64,000 nucleotides of DNA from positions 23,548,075 to 23,612,074 of the forward strand of contig NC_026658.2 of assembly GCF_000004075.3 (NCBI RefSeq). The letters run 5' to 3'. The DNA is from Cucumis sativus (Eukaryota > Streptophyta > Magnoliopsida > Cucurbitales > Cucurbitaceae). The translations under genes and the position numbers were made by a program. Below the pieces are notes generated by a model, which did not search any database, had not been told where the DNA came from, and saw nothing but the letters and a program-made list of their open reading frames with translations. Below, piece by piece: positions 47,040-60,400 of this stretch. Within the stretch, counting starts at the first letter, position 1. Every line of letters begins with the position of its first letter.

Positions 47040-50000
47040 ATGGGAAATCTTCTCTTTTTGTTTTCTTTCTTGTTGTTTGCTCTGATGGTTTCTGGAAACC
47101 ATGAAACTGGAAGAAATGCGAGTGCAACAATGATTGTTGGTGAAAAGGGTAGAATAGGGGCCATTGTAGATGTGAGTTCCAGGATTGGCAAGGAAGAGAT
47201 TTTAGCTATGCACATGGCTATAGAGGATTTTAACTCCTTGAGCAATCAAAATTTCAGTCTTGTCATTAGAGACTCCAGAAATGACCCCAATCTTGCAGCT
47301 CTTGCAGGTGAGACTTCTCATTTCCTTTTAAGTTAATTGAATAAATTTCTGTCCATATCAATTGAACTTAGAAAGTAGTCTTTGTTTTTTCGTTACTCCT
47401 ACTATCTATCATTAAACAGAGTTTATCACCTAAATGCAATCTAAGCAAATGATTGAATTTGCAGCTAAAGATCTCATAACTGTACAACAAGTTCAGGCTC
47501 TAATAGGGCCACAAACTTGGGAAATGGCATCCGTAGTTGCTGAGGTTGGAAATGAGAATCAGATTCCGGTACTAGCATTAGCTAATGAAATACCAAAATG
47601 GGCAACCGAGAGGTCCAAATTTTTGGTCCAGGCTTCTCCTTCTCAGTTAAATCAAATGAGGGCTATAGCTGGTATTGTCAGTTCAGGGGACTGGCATCTA
47701 GTCAATGTTATATATGAAGATAGTGATCTCTCAACCAATGGAGTATTTCTTTATCTTGTACATGCCCTCAAAGATGTAGGAGCTGAAGTAGGTCAATTTG
47801 TCGGTCTCTCACAGTTTGATTCTGACTTATTTTCAGAACTGGAAAAGCTAAGAAGAGGGTCAAGCAGAATTTTTGTAGTTCATATGTCTTTCAAGTTGGC
47901 ACTGCGTCTATTTGAGATAGCAAACGAGATGGGAATGATGGGAAAGGACTATGTATGGATCACCACTGATTCTTTCACAAGCCTTGTACATTCTTTCAAT
48001 GTTTCTATCAACTCTATACTACAAGGAGTTGTTGGAGTCAAGAGCTACATCTCAGAAAGAAATCCTCCATATCATGAATTTTATCTTCGATTTTGTCAAA
48101 GGTTTAGATTAGAGCATTTTGATGAGCACAACAACGAGCCCGGTGTTTTTGCAGTGCAGGCATATGATGCTGCAAAGACAGCAGCTTTGGCAATGAGTGA
48201 AATCCAAGATAAGGGTAATGACTTGTTAGATAAAATAAAGCTCACAGACTTTCAAGGACTTGGTGGAAAGATTCAGTTTAAGGATAGAAAATTAGCCCCA
48301 GCCGATACTTTTCAGATCATCAATGTGATTGGTAGAAGTTATAGGGACCTAGGCTTCTGGTCTGATAAATTAGGCTTCTCGCAAGATTTGCAGGAAAATT
48401 CATCTTCTAGCTTGTTGATGAAGGAACTTGATAACGTGTTTTGGCCAGGTGGATCTTTGAAAACTCCAAGGGGATGGGTTGTACCAACAGATTCCGCCCC
48501 TTTGAGAATTGGGGTGCCAACTAATTCCATGTTCAAACAGTATGTACGTGTGGAAGAAGATCCTACGGGAAACAATTTAACCTTCAATGGACTTGCAATT
48601 GATCTGTTTAAAGCAATGCTAGACTACCTTCCGTTTGCTCCACATGTCTTCTGCCCTTTCAACGGAACTTATAATGATTTAGTGAAAGAAATCTACTTGA
48701 AGGTAAGGAAAAATATTCATATAATTTTTTTTATAAATGGCTACAAGAACTGCTCAAATTTCTCTTTTTGCATATAAAAGTTTTAGTTGAATCAGCCATA
48801 CCATAACTTAATGTATGAACTGTCTTCTAAGCTTATCAAGACGTCATTTAAACATGAAGTTACTTCCGTTTGGTTTAGTCATCAAAGCTGACAATGAAAT
48901 ATAATGGAAAAATGCTTCTTCCCACACATTTTATCAGCCTTACACAAATTATTGTTTTATTTGTTCTTTTAATGATTTTTTTTTATTTGCCTATAAAGAA
49001 TTTTGATGCAGCTATAGGTGACATAGCAATAACCACAAAACGCATAGGACACGCAGAATTTACACATCCCTACTCTGAAGTAGGACTGGTGATGATAGTT
49101 CCTACCAGAAAAGACACAAGCAACAAAGCATTGTTGTTCACAAAGCCCTTTACAGTGACCATGTGGATTCTAATTGCTGTGGTAACTGCCTACAATGGCT
49201 TTGTCGTGTGGTTCATAGAACGAAATCACTGTCCTGAACACCAAGGTTCAATGTTTGATCAAGCTGGAGCCATGCTTTGCTCATCCTTCACCACTCTCTT
49301 CTCCTTGCATGGTAACAGACGCCACCATTGAGTTTACTTCTCATTCTTGCTTTTGCATTTGTTTAACATCATTTTGGGTGATTTTATTGACAAAAGGCAA
49401 TAGGCTGCATAGTAACTTATCACGAATGGCTATGGTGGCCTGGCTATTTACGGCACTTGTGATAACTCAGACATACACTGCCAATCTTGCTAGCATGCTC
49501 ACTGTTCAAAAGTTGGAAGCGTCGATATCAAATATCGAGACTCTCCAGAAAATAAATGCATCTGTAGGAAACGGCAAAGGAACCTTTGTCAAGACATATC
49601 TGGAAGAAGTTTTAGACTTTCCTGCCGAAAGTATAAAAAGCTACACTACCCCTAACGACCTAGTTGACGCTCTCAGAAACAAGGAAATAGCAGCAGCATT
49701 TCTTGAAGTCCCTTTTGCAAAGTTATTCCTTGCAAGGTTTTGCAAGGAATTCATGATTGCTGGACCAACCTACCTTATCGGAGGATTTGGATTCGTAAGA
49801 TGTTGCTCCTGACTATGGTTTTGAAAATCATAAAAAAAAAAAAAAAAAAAAGATTTAACTTTCGTTCTTGCTTTGCGATGTCTTGCAGGCATTTCCAAGA
49901 GGCTATCCGCTGTTACGAGATGTTGACAAAGCACTGCTTAAGGTATCTGAAAGTGGGAAGTATAGAAAGTTGGAGGAAAGCATGATTGGTAGTGAGAAAT

Positions 50001-50281
50001 GTGAGGATACGGATGTAAAAGATGAAAGTTCAAGCCTTAGCCCCAACAGCTTCTTTATACTATTTGTATTGAGTGGAGGAGTATCAACCATAGCATTAAC
50101 ATTGTACACTATCAGTGCTCATAAATCTTGTGTTCAACAGAACGCTATTTGGAGACTAATGTTGGCTGTAATTAAGCGCTGGAGAAATCACAACAGAGGA
50201 TTTTCTCGCCGAGTAAGCGACCTTCCACAAACCGAACTGAAGAACTGCCCAAAGGCTACAAACTTGCAAATTCAGGTCTAG
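47040..50281 (+). CDS. GLR2: Glutamate receptor-like channel, clade II-like, copy B
   Basis: Five exons: 47040-47307, 47465-48702, 48999-49311, 49397-49794, 49889-50281, giving 869 residues. Exons 1, 3 and 4 have exactly the same lengths as in the other two copies (268, 313, 398). Exon 2 is 6 bases shorter, a two-residue in-frame deletion in total. All GLR parts are present: signal peptide, ANF domain, S1 from LRIGVPT, M1, pore segment MLCSSFTTLFSLHG, M3, S2, M4. The ligand-site arginine remains in TKRIGHAEFTHPY. Copy B is the odd one around M3, with TQTYTANLASMLTVQKLEAS where A and C read TQIYTANLTSMLTIQ(Q/K)LEP. No stop or frameshift is seen, so it looks functional. Confidence 0.93.
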
Positions 50282-50829
50282 AAAAATTTGCACAGATTTG
50301 CCTAGATGATTAACAAATTTGCACAGATTGATGATATATAGAAATTAATTCTTTTTTTTGAAAAGTTGTAGAGATCAAATTTGCACACTCCAATGATATG
50401 TTCTAATATCTTTGACATTTATGCTTACTGACTGCTCTCATTCATTCTCCTTTTGTCCTAAGTACCATATGAATGAAAATGGATAAAAGTAAAAATGAGA
50501 AAGAAAACAAAATTTTATTGAATGACTTTAGTTTTATTACTTTTACTACATTTTTGTATTTTCTATTAATAGAACTATTAATGGAGGGAAGAAACCTTAA
50601 ATGTTGAGAACTTTATGCCATGATTATTTTAACTTTTAAGCTTCTCAAAATTTCTCAACTTGTTTAGGAAAAGTTGTGTCTTAACAATTTTTTTTGCTCT
50701 TTTTCTTTGATAGAATTTTGAGAGAGAAATATTTTTATAATTTGATTTTGAGTTTTTTTTAAATATAATGAAATGAAAATAATTTAAAATTACTTGCAAA
50801 TAGTTTGAATGGATATACTTACAAACATT
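50282..50829. other. 3' flank of GLR copy B
   Basis: An AT-rich stretch that should hold the 3'UTR of copy B. A short direct repeat of ACAAATTTGCACAGATT sits just after the stop (near 50286 and 50316). Nothing else is recognisable. Confidence 0.4.
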
Positions 50830-51215
50830 TAGGATGACGTTTGGGGCGAGATGTGACTTATAATAGTATGTGGTGCATACTATTATAGTCTGAGTTAGTC
50901 TATGTTTGGCTCAGTCGAGATCAACTCTGAGATTCTTTCCAAATTTTAAAAATTCTTTGAAGAAAATTTTTCGGTCTCTCTCGAGGACATCTCGGGGTAA
51001 CCTTAGCCCAAGATCATACTATATAATGCATATGTTTTTTAGCTTAGGGCTATCTCGGAGCAACTTTGCTCGAGATTGACCCTGAGAAGAAAAAAAATTA
51101 GTGGTCTCGAGATGCACTCGACCGAGAGAATGAAACAACATGTGGTAGGGATTTGGACGTAAAATAACTCTAATCCCCCTTAATCCATGCATCAAACTAA
51201 CCCACTCCACTCTCC
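50830..51215. mobile_element. MITE-like or non-autonomous DNA element
   Basis: This block is much less AT-rich than its surroundings and rich in CTCGAG and GAGAT words, with inverted pieces such as TATAATAGTATG/CATACTATTATA (about 50860-50887). It resembles non-autonomous DNA transposons of plants in style. I cannot fix its ends or its family. Confidence 0.35.
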
Positions 51216-53317
51216 TCAAGTCTAAGAGTCAAATAGGTCCTTAAGGACCGTTTGAGGGAAGGAAATGAATAAGGGGACAAATGAATAAGAAAAATGGAGA
51301 TTAAGTGGAGGAAATGATTATTATAATCCTTGTTTCGGAAATTAACTGAAAGGATTATGAGAGATTATTATAATTTTTGTTTGGGAGAAGGATTATGACC
51401 AAAAAATTGTATTTTCTTCTCACTTGTGTAAAAAAAAAATTGTACGTCAACCCCAATATGAGAAAAAAAACTTGAGTATTTTTTTATGGGTATGAAATTC
51501 TTGTTTTTTTTTTTTTGTTCCTGAACCCAACCAAAATGAAAAATGTGCTAATATGTTTTTGCATTTGTGTAAACTTCTGTCTACTGTTCGTACCGCAATT
51601 TTGTATTAATTTTTTTTTATTGATTCTGTATAGATATATATTTTTTTATTTGTAACGTAGACTAATCCTCTTTCAAAAGTTTTTTTTTTTTCATCTGTAC
51701 AATAGTTTTTTTTCTTATTTTCTTTTACATTAAATCCAATACACAAAACAAATTGTATTACTTTTTTTCTTTGCTTTGTGTAAAATATGTTTATGAAATT
51801 TGTACCGTAAATTTAATTCACAAAGAAATTGTATTATTTATTTTTTCATTTGTCTTTAGAATTGGATTTGTAAATTCAATGCATTAAAAAAATGAGGAAT
51901 TTTAAAAAATAGAAGAATTGGACAAAGTGTTTACAACCCAAAACAATTTGGTGAAATATCAAAACACTCTCTGTAAACCTAATTTTTCATAAAATCAATG
52001 ATCTCATGTTTTTCCCTAATCGGCACCCAAAACTCTTTTTTCTACTCCTTAAATGATACCTCCTTCTCCAACGATTGAATTTCATTAGGTTCACTCAGCT
52101 TTGAAGTTGAGATCTCTATAATTTTCTCCTCCCTTGATGATGCATATCTTGTGTGTGAATCACATACCCTTTGTTGGACATTGAAGGTATATTTTTTACA
52201 AATGTTGCATTGGTATCAAGAACGTAATCATGTTGTGACTAAATAGATAAAGAGACCGACGTCTTTTCAATTTTCCAATTCTTCTTATTTTTTCTACTCG
52301 ATCAATTTTTTTTTTCCTATAGGCAACTTGATTTAATTTTCTTTCTACTTTGGTTAAACTTTTTCTACTTTAGTTCTTCATCTTTAGCATTCTATATTAA
52401 GTATAGTCTTCTATCACTGATAGTCAGTGATAGTCTTCTATCACTTAAAAAAAATATAACAATTTATTTATTAGGCTAACATGTTTTAATAAATCTTTTT
52501 AACAGGTAGAACACAACGATCTCTCCTAGAAAACAACATCATTGTTAATGGACTTTGCTCAAAGCTTCAGCTTAGGACTGACGTCTCCTTCCCAAACCGA
52601 TCCTTCACAATGAACTACATATTTTTGTGAATGATATATTTTGGAACTTGCTTTTATATTTGTAAATTTTGTTTATGCTACATTCTTGTATGTAGTGAAT
52701 ATGAGTGTTGTTGTATAATGATAGTTTTTGTAATATGCTACATATTTTTGTAAATTTTGAAGGCAATTGTTATCTTCTATCATTGATTAAAATTGATATA
52801 TTTCTATTAGTCGTAGAAATTGATATTTTTTTTATGAGTTTTATTAATGATACAAACTAATATCTATTTGTATCAAAGTTTATATATCACAGGTATCGAA
52901 GCTTGACTTGAAAAGAGAGACGTAGGTTGATTTAACTTAAAAAGAGAGGTCAGTGAGAGGATTAGAAGCTTCCATTAAAAAGAATTTTTCCTTTGTATTA
53001 GCCCACTTCTTAATTAAAAATAGAAGAATTGATACATGAAGTTTCTTTTTATTAGTTTCTCTCAGTTCTATCACGGATAGAAAATTATCATTTTCTATCG
53101 GTGACAGACACTGATAAAAAGATATAAATTTTTATCAATAATAGAAACTAGTATCATGTGTATCGATTCAATTTTATAGGATTTAATTCGAAAAAGTATA
53201 CATAGAGTTTCATTGAGTTTATACACCACATGTTTCAATTCAAAGATGAATACAAACAAAGACATCGACAATTTTTATTGATATAAAAAATTTGAAAATG
53301 CAACTATAATGATTACA

Positions 53318-53760
53318 TCATTGATTATTTTGACAAAGTTTACAAGTCCTAGAATTATGACCTTTGCCATGACAACTACTACATCTTGTTGAGCTACTAT
53401 TAACTTCACCGATCGATGAGATTCTTAATTTTTTAGGTCTTCCAGCTGGACATTTAAAAATAGGAGATAAAGCTCTAACGTCGTCATCTACTACCCTCCA
53501 ATTTGAATGAACTCCAACTGGTCGCACACAACCTAAATATATTGATAACAATGTCTGTGAATGATAATAATCAGATACATAAGAATAAGTATCTAGGTTA
53601 AACATCTAAAGATTAGCAAGAGCATGAGAACAAGGAATCTCATGAAAATTTCATACTCAACAACTACAAGATCCCAAGTTCAACTTCACTATGAATTGTT
53701 TATAATCGGTCATTACATTGTATTCAACATTGTTGATAGGATGAACCTACAGAATGAAAA
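53318..53760 (-). pseudogene. MULE transposase C-terminal fragment (SWIM plus zinc knuckle)
   Basis: Read on minus, the stretch at about 53600-53750 gives TDYKQFIVKLNLGSCSC, then, after stops, NFHEIPCSHALANL. That is the CxC...CxH pattern of the SWIM zinc finger near the end of Mutator-like transposases. It is followed by an open frame (53605-53318) with AGRPKKLRI and the knuckle CSSCHGKGHNSRTC. At least three in-frame stops and the lack of a DDE core show it is dead. It is a different piece of transposase from the N-terminal remnant at 34974, so the two are separate insertions. Confidence 0.8.
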
Positions 53761-54877
53761 TAGAAAAAAAATCAACATTTACAAATAAACATTCACAATT
53801 CTATCACTGATAGATAGTTACAAACTTATATCACTAATAGAGAGTGACATACTCATATCACTGATGCGCATTAAGTACTTATTGTGTGGCCAAAGTCCAA
53901 TAACACCGATAAATCAATATAAGCATCCAATTGAATTTCATTCAATTTCAAACTAACTAAGCCATCTAAATTCATCATATCATCAACGAGTACTCCCACA
54001 AACTATAATACTCATAAGAATTGTACTGTGTCCATTGTCCACCATAAAAAATCTACTATGAGAATATTAACCCTAATATCAAAATACTGCAAAAAAAAAA
54101 AAAACAAAAAAAATATTATATAAGAAGCTAAAGATATGAATATAACTATATTAATTATAGAAAGTGATAGAGGTCTATCCCTGCCATGAGTGTACACAAA
54201 ATTTAAATTTGTTCACACAAAAACATAGAGAAAAACAACATCAATTAATTAAAATCTAAAACATTAAAAAAAATCACCAGCAAAGAAAGAAGAACGAGAA
54301 GAAAAAGAAAAAAAAATGTTAGAAAAGAAAATTGTGTGGATATGCTGATGATGTATGTTAATCTTGAATTTAATGGTTTTGTTATCCTTGCGAGTATTTT
54401 CAAGAGTTACAATAACAAACATTTTTCATTGAATTCTGTAAAATTTAATTTATTGTTACGTGGTAATTAAGTAGAATATTTTTTTTATTTGATTTGAATT
54501 AATTACTATTCATCTTACAAGTAAGTATCATACTATTATTTCCAAGAATTCGATCTTCAGGTCTTCCTATTAATTTCACTCCATGATGAAGTTTGCTTGA
54601 AATTTGATTTTAAATGAAATCAAAATTATAACTAAAAGTGATTCAAGAATCTAGAAGAATAAGATGAAGGAAAAGGAAAAAAGAATACCAGGATAGGAAG
54701 TGTCGCAGACGATGGACGTTGAAACACCGACCATAGAAAACCTAAATTTGAGACAAACGGAAAAAGACGATGAAGACAATTTGAAAAAAAACAAATGTAT
54801 TCCCTCCAATTTTTTTGCTATAAGATGTAAATAGTTTCAATTTTCTTATATGTATGTAAATTTTTGTTTAAAAATAT

Positions 54878-54900
54878 GTTTTTTTTTTTTTTTTTTTTTG
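54878..54900. repeat. Poly(T) run of about 21
   Basis: A homopolymer tract inside the element-rich spacer. A short (ATT)n run follows at about 54959-54977. Confidence 0.85.
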
Positions 54901-55290
54901 CATTTTCAAAGATTCGAGGGAAGAAATAAGTGGAAATGATTATGACAAAAAAAAGTTTATTATTATTATTATTATTTAAATTCGTACTATTGTAATAGTA
55001 AATCCAATACAAAAATATTTGTATTTTTAATTTACTAACATTTTTGGAATTTTTATATATATAATTGTTAGGAAAAAATGAAAAGAAAATTATATTTGTT
55101 AAAAAATAATTATTAAGAAAATTATATTTATATTTTTTAAAAAAGAAAAAAGTTTGATGTGATTGCATTTATTGAAGAATGAGAAGAATTAAAAGGAGAA
55201 ATGAGAAGGATTGAGAGGAAGAAATAAAAGGATTAAGAGGGAAATAAACTTATTCCTTTCTTTTCCTTTCCCTCCCTCAAACAATAAGAA

Positions 55291-57418
55291 GAAAATTAAG
55301 AAACTAAAACAAGTATTAAAAAATGGATCAATATTAGCACGACGAGCTTTAGTATACCAACAAGTGAATTATCAATAAGAAGAAAATCAAGAAACTAAAA
55401 CAAAGAATGCCTCTAGTCAATTTATACAAGTGGAATTGAAAGTAAGTAGAAAGGTCCAAATAATCATTTAAGCAAAATAAGATTAATTAGAGGAATTTAG
55501 ACGAATGCAGAAACATGTAATAAGGTACACAAATTGGTATTACTCTCATTTGATATCTTAAAACATTTCCAAAATTTTTAAAGACTTTGATTTGGTCCAA
55601 CTAAACTTGTTTTTGCCAACTACTCATTATCTTGTTTTTTTTAGTTATACCTTATGTCAAATTTATTAATTAATTATCCATAAAAGTTATTAATATTATT
55701 GTTATTGTACTATGTACATTACATATTACATCAAAGGGTAATACATATGGTCAAAATATTTGACTATACAAATAATAACCAACATGTACATTTTCAATCC
55801 TTAAACTATATACAATTGATATATTTAATGGTCATTGATAGTGTTCTTTGTTATATATTATACTTTGTAAATCACGATAATGACTTTAGAAATTATATGA
55901 GAGAGGGGTATAGATCTTGATCATGGGATTGAGTCTCTTTATTATGTGTTATTCGAAAAGAAAAGTATCCGTTTGTTGAAACTAGAAATAAGAAAATTAT
56001 AGTTTGAGTTTGAATCTTTTTCTTCTTATACTAAAAACAAATAGATAAGAAGTTGTGTGGTTTGTTTTTGTAATTTTTTACAAATGCTAATGGGATGATA
56101 ATTGGGTTAAAGTTTTCATTAGAATTTTGACAAAAAACCAAGATCTAATTTAGTAAAATGGAGCCGCTAGATCTCATATCAGGAGATTATGTATCTATGT
56201 ATTTAACTCCCTCACTTGGTTAATAATTTTTGTTTGAAGTCATCAATTTACACGTATAACAAAGAACAAAGAAGTTATTATTCTTTTCCGAAATAAATGA
56301 GTTGAACCCTTAGCTAAATTACAAATATATATATACACACACATTAATTTTGGCCAAGAATGGCAGTAAGTCTAATGTCTACATGAGCATGGACGAAAAA
56401 TTCAACTTATAAGAACGGAAAAAAATGCCTAAAATATTTCAAAAGCCTCGGAAAGAAAATGGTTGGAGAATTTTTTTTAGAATTAGAAGCAGCTTGAAAG
56501 ATTCAATTCCAGATTATATCAGACTCTTTCTCTATTTGAATATACAAACCAACATTCAGAGATACTACTTCCATGATGATGACTCCTCACCAACATAGTC
56601 AATCCTTTATTCATTCTTTATTCACTTTGTTTATGCATTTCTCCTTTGAATATTCTTCATTTTTCTAATGTTTTCTTCCTTTTCCCTTCCCCCCAATTGC
56701 ATATTTGTTTTGTATTTCACAAAAAAACAAGACTACCCTTTTGCTTTCGGACTTCGTTGCTTTTGTTCTGTATTGTATCTGTGATTCAAATAACCAAATG
56801 GGTAACCTAAGCTTCTTGTTATGGAATCAACAAATAAAGATTTGGAAAAAACCTGTAAGCTACAGAGAATCGACGTATTGATTTACGAGTTTGTTAGCTA
56901 ACTTTAGGGGAAGAGTGAAATGATTTAGATTACATATTAACTGTGTCTCTAAAGTTAGAGAGTTTATACAACGTGTAACTTACTTTTTTTTATTTGAAAA
57001 GAGCAAAATAATATATTCTAGCATTTCAATTTTTGGAAAGAAGGCCGTGATCAGTTCTTTATGTTCATTGAATTGTTTGAATTACATGGATTTTACTAAT
57101 AAGAAAATGGTTTGTCTTTGGTGTGTATGTTTGTTTGGAAATTTGTGGAACACTTTTGAGTTTCATAGTGCATAAGAGGGTCAATTCTTTGTACAGTCTG
57201 AACACATATATTGACCAATGTTCTATTAAAATAATCGATACCTAAGCTCTTGCAACTTATCATTCTAGGCAGAGTCAAACATTCAGAAGTTAATGGTCAA
57301 TGACACAGGCTTGAAATCTTATGATTTCCTAGTCATTTAGATTCTAAGATCCAGAAAAAACAATGTTTTAATTAGTTGGCGAGAAAAATATAAAGAAAGA
57401 GAAGGGGGGTTTCTTACT
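55291..57418. other. Upstream region of GLR copy C
   Basis: No supportable exon. A TATATA/CACACA mini-run lies at about 56321-56344. Pyrimidine-rich sequence at 56580-56700 is loosely like the stretch upstream of copy A (about 40200-40340). The open frame 55699-55920 has no domain. Confidence 0.4.
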
Positions 57419-57419
57419 G

Positions 57420-57436
57420 CATATATATATATATAA
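57420..57436 (+). promoter_or_regulatory. TATA box of GLR copy C
   Basis: A TA repeat ending in TATAAGAG about 45 bases upstream of the ATG, in the same relative place as the boxes of copies A and B. Confidence 0.5.
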
Positions 57437-57478
57437 GAGAGGAGAACGTAGATTCATTGGCCTATGCCTTTATGAAAA

Positions 57479-60400
57479 ATGGGAAAGTTTCATTTTCTGT
57501 TTTCTTTCATGTTGTTTGCTCTAGTTGTTTATGGAGTGTATGAAACTGAAGGAAACACGAAGTCGACGATGGACGATAGCAGAAATGGCAAAATAGGTGT
57601 CATTGTAGACAAGAGTTCCAGGATTGGTAAGGAAGAGATTTTAGCTATGCAGATGGCTGTTGAGGATTTTAACTCCTTTCGCAATCAAAGGGTCAGTCTT
57701 GTCATCAGAGACTACAAAAGTGATCCAAATCTTGCAGCTCTTGCAGGTAGAGAGTTTATATTTCTTCTGAATTTGATTGAATGCTTTCCTTTTCCATATC
57801 AATTGAACTGTTCTTATCTATGAAGTGACCTGATTTGTTCATTGAATTGTTGTTTAAACAAGTTACTTCTTAGGAATCAAACTGAGTTTATAGTGTAATT
57901 ACAATCTAAAGGTTATATTGAATTTGCAGCTAATGATCTCCTCAATATGCAACGAGTCCAGGTTCTAATAGGACCACAAACTTGGGAAGCGACGTCTATA
58001 GTTGCTGAGGTTGGAAATGAGAAACAGATTCCGGTTCTAGCGTTAGCTAATGATATACCAAAGTGGGCAAACAAGAGGTTCAAATTTTTGGTCGAAGCTT
58101 CTCCCTCTCAGTTAAATCAAATGAGAGCTATAGCCGGTATTGTCAGTTCGTGGGATTGGCACCTCGTCAATGTTATATATGAAGATAAAGATTTCTCAAC
58201 CACTGGAATATTTCCTCATCTTGTTCATGCCCTCAGAGACGTAGGAGCTGAAGTAAATGAATTTGTTGGTCTCTCTCAATTTGATTCTGATTTATTTTGC
58301 AGAGAATTGGAAAGGTTAAGAAGAGGATCAAGCAGAATTTTTGTGGTTCATATGTCTTTTAAGTTGGCATTGCGTCTATTTGAGATAGCAAATGAGATGG
58401 GAATGATGGGAAAGGATTATGTTTGGATCGCTACTGATTCTTTCACAAACCTTGCATATTCTTTCAATGCTTCTAGTAACTCTCTACTACAAGGAGTTGT
58501 TGGAGTCAAGAGCTTCTTCCCTGAAAACAATCCTCAATTTCACGAATTTTATCATCGATTTTCTCGAAGGTTTAGATTAGAGCATTCTGACGAGGACAAT
58601 CATGAGCCTGGTATTTTCGCTATTCAGGCTTATGATGCTGCAAGGACAGCAGCTATGGCAATGAGTAAACTCCAAGAAAAGGGTAATCACTTGATGGAGA
58701 AAATAGAGCTCACTGATTTTCAAGGACTCGGTGGAAAGATTCAGTTTAGGGACAGACAATTAGCGTCATCTGATACTTTTCAAATCATCAATGTGATGGG
58801 GAGGAGTTATAGAGAACTAGGCTTCTGGTCTGATAAATTAGGCTTCTCACGAGAGTTGAGGGAAAATTCGTCTTCTAGCTCGTCTATGAAGGATCTCGTC
58901 GAAGTGCTTTGGCCTGGTGGATCGTCTGTAACTCCAAGGGGTTGGGTTGTACCGACAGATGCCACTCCATTGAGAATTGGGGTGCCAACTAGTTCCATGT
59001 TCAAACAGTATGTACATGTGGAAGGAGATCCTACGGGAAACAATTTATCCTTCAATGGACTTGCAATTGATCTGTTTAAAGCAACCTTAGACAACCTTAA
59101 CTTCCCTCTACCATACCAGTTTTTTCGTTTCGATGGACCATATGATGATTTGGTAGAGCAAATCTACCTGAAGGTAACGAAAAATATTCATACTTTCTTT
59201 AATATATTGCTTATCTTTGCATGCATATAAAAGTTTTTGTTCAAATCAGGCATAACTTAATCGCATGAACTGTCATGTCATCTTAACAAAACTTTGCAAG
59301 AAGATTATCATACGCTATAAACATGTAGAGTTACAAAAGTTACTGTTACTTTCCCCTTCTAACAAACTTTACTTATTCTTCTTGTCTATGAAGAACTTCG
59401 ATGCAGCCGTAGGTGATATAGCGATATTATCACGACGCTATAAGCATGCAGAGTTTACACATCCTTACTCAGAAGCAGGACTTGTGATGGTAGTTCCTAC
59501 CACAAAAGATACAAGTAATAGAGCATTGATGTTCACAAAGCCTTTTACAGCGACCATGTGGTTTGCAATTGCCGTGATAAATGTCTACAATGGCTTTGTA
59601 GTCTGGTTTATAGAACGAAATCGCTATCCTGGTCATGAAGGTTCGATGTTTAATCAAGCCGGAACCATGCTTTGCTCATCCTTCACCACACTCTTCTCCT
59701 TACATGGTAACCAACAGAGCTGATGAATTGCTGTTTTGCATTTGGAGGGAAAACAGATAATCTAACATCCTATTGGCTGATATGTTTGAACATAGGTAAT
59801 ATGCTGCATAGTAACTTTTCCAGAATGACCATGGTGGTTTGGCTATTTATGGCACTTGTGATAACTCAAATATATACTGCTAATCTTACAAGCATGCTCA
59901 CTATTCAAAAGCTTGAACCGACTGTAACGGATATCGAGACTCTTCAAAGGGCAAATGCGTTGGTTGGATTTGGCAGAGGATCCTTTGTCAAAAGATATTT
60001 GGAGGAAGTCTTACACTTTCGTTCCGAAAACATAAGAAACTACTCTTCACCTAATGATTATGCTGAAGCTCTCAGAAACAAGGAGATAGCAGCTGCTTTT
60101 CTTGAAGTCCCGTTTGTAAAAATATTCCTTGCAGAATTTTGTAGGGAATTCATGGTTTCTGGGCCAACCTATAAAGTTGGAGGATTTGGATTTGTAAGTC
60201 CTTGTGTTTTCTTTCCTGCTATATTATTTTCTTTGCATATCACTTGGAAAACGTCTAATACTTTTAGTTCTGGCTTCATGCTGTGTCCTGCAGGCATTCC
60301 CGAGAGGCTCGCCGATGTTAACGGATATTAACGAAGCATTGCTTAAGGTATCTGAAACTGGGAAGTTCAGAGATTTGGAAGATAGCATGATTGCTAATGA

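Larger units (their letters stand above)
51237..55290. mobile_element. Probable large DNA-transposon insertion with MULE remains
   Basis: The left edge GTTTGAGGGAAGGAAATGAA (about 51249) and the right edge, reverse-complemented (GTTTGAGGGAGGGAAAGGAA, about 55285 leftwards), are alike, so they may be terminal inverted repeats of a 4-kb element. The interior holds the broken minus-strand MULE transposase C-terminus (53318-53760) and many TATCACTGATAG-type words. The immediate flanks do not show a matching 9-bp duplication, so the boundaries or the unit itself may be wrong. Confidence 0.4.

Noticed and set aside
52405-52446. tet-operator-like palindromes (CTATCACTGATAG words)
   Set aside because: Similar words recur in several transposon-related stretches here, with no repressor gene. 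They look like repeat-family sequence, not an operator.
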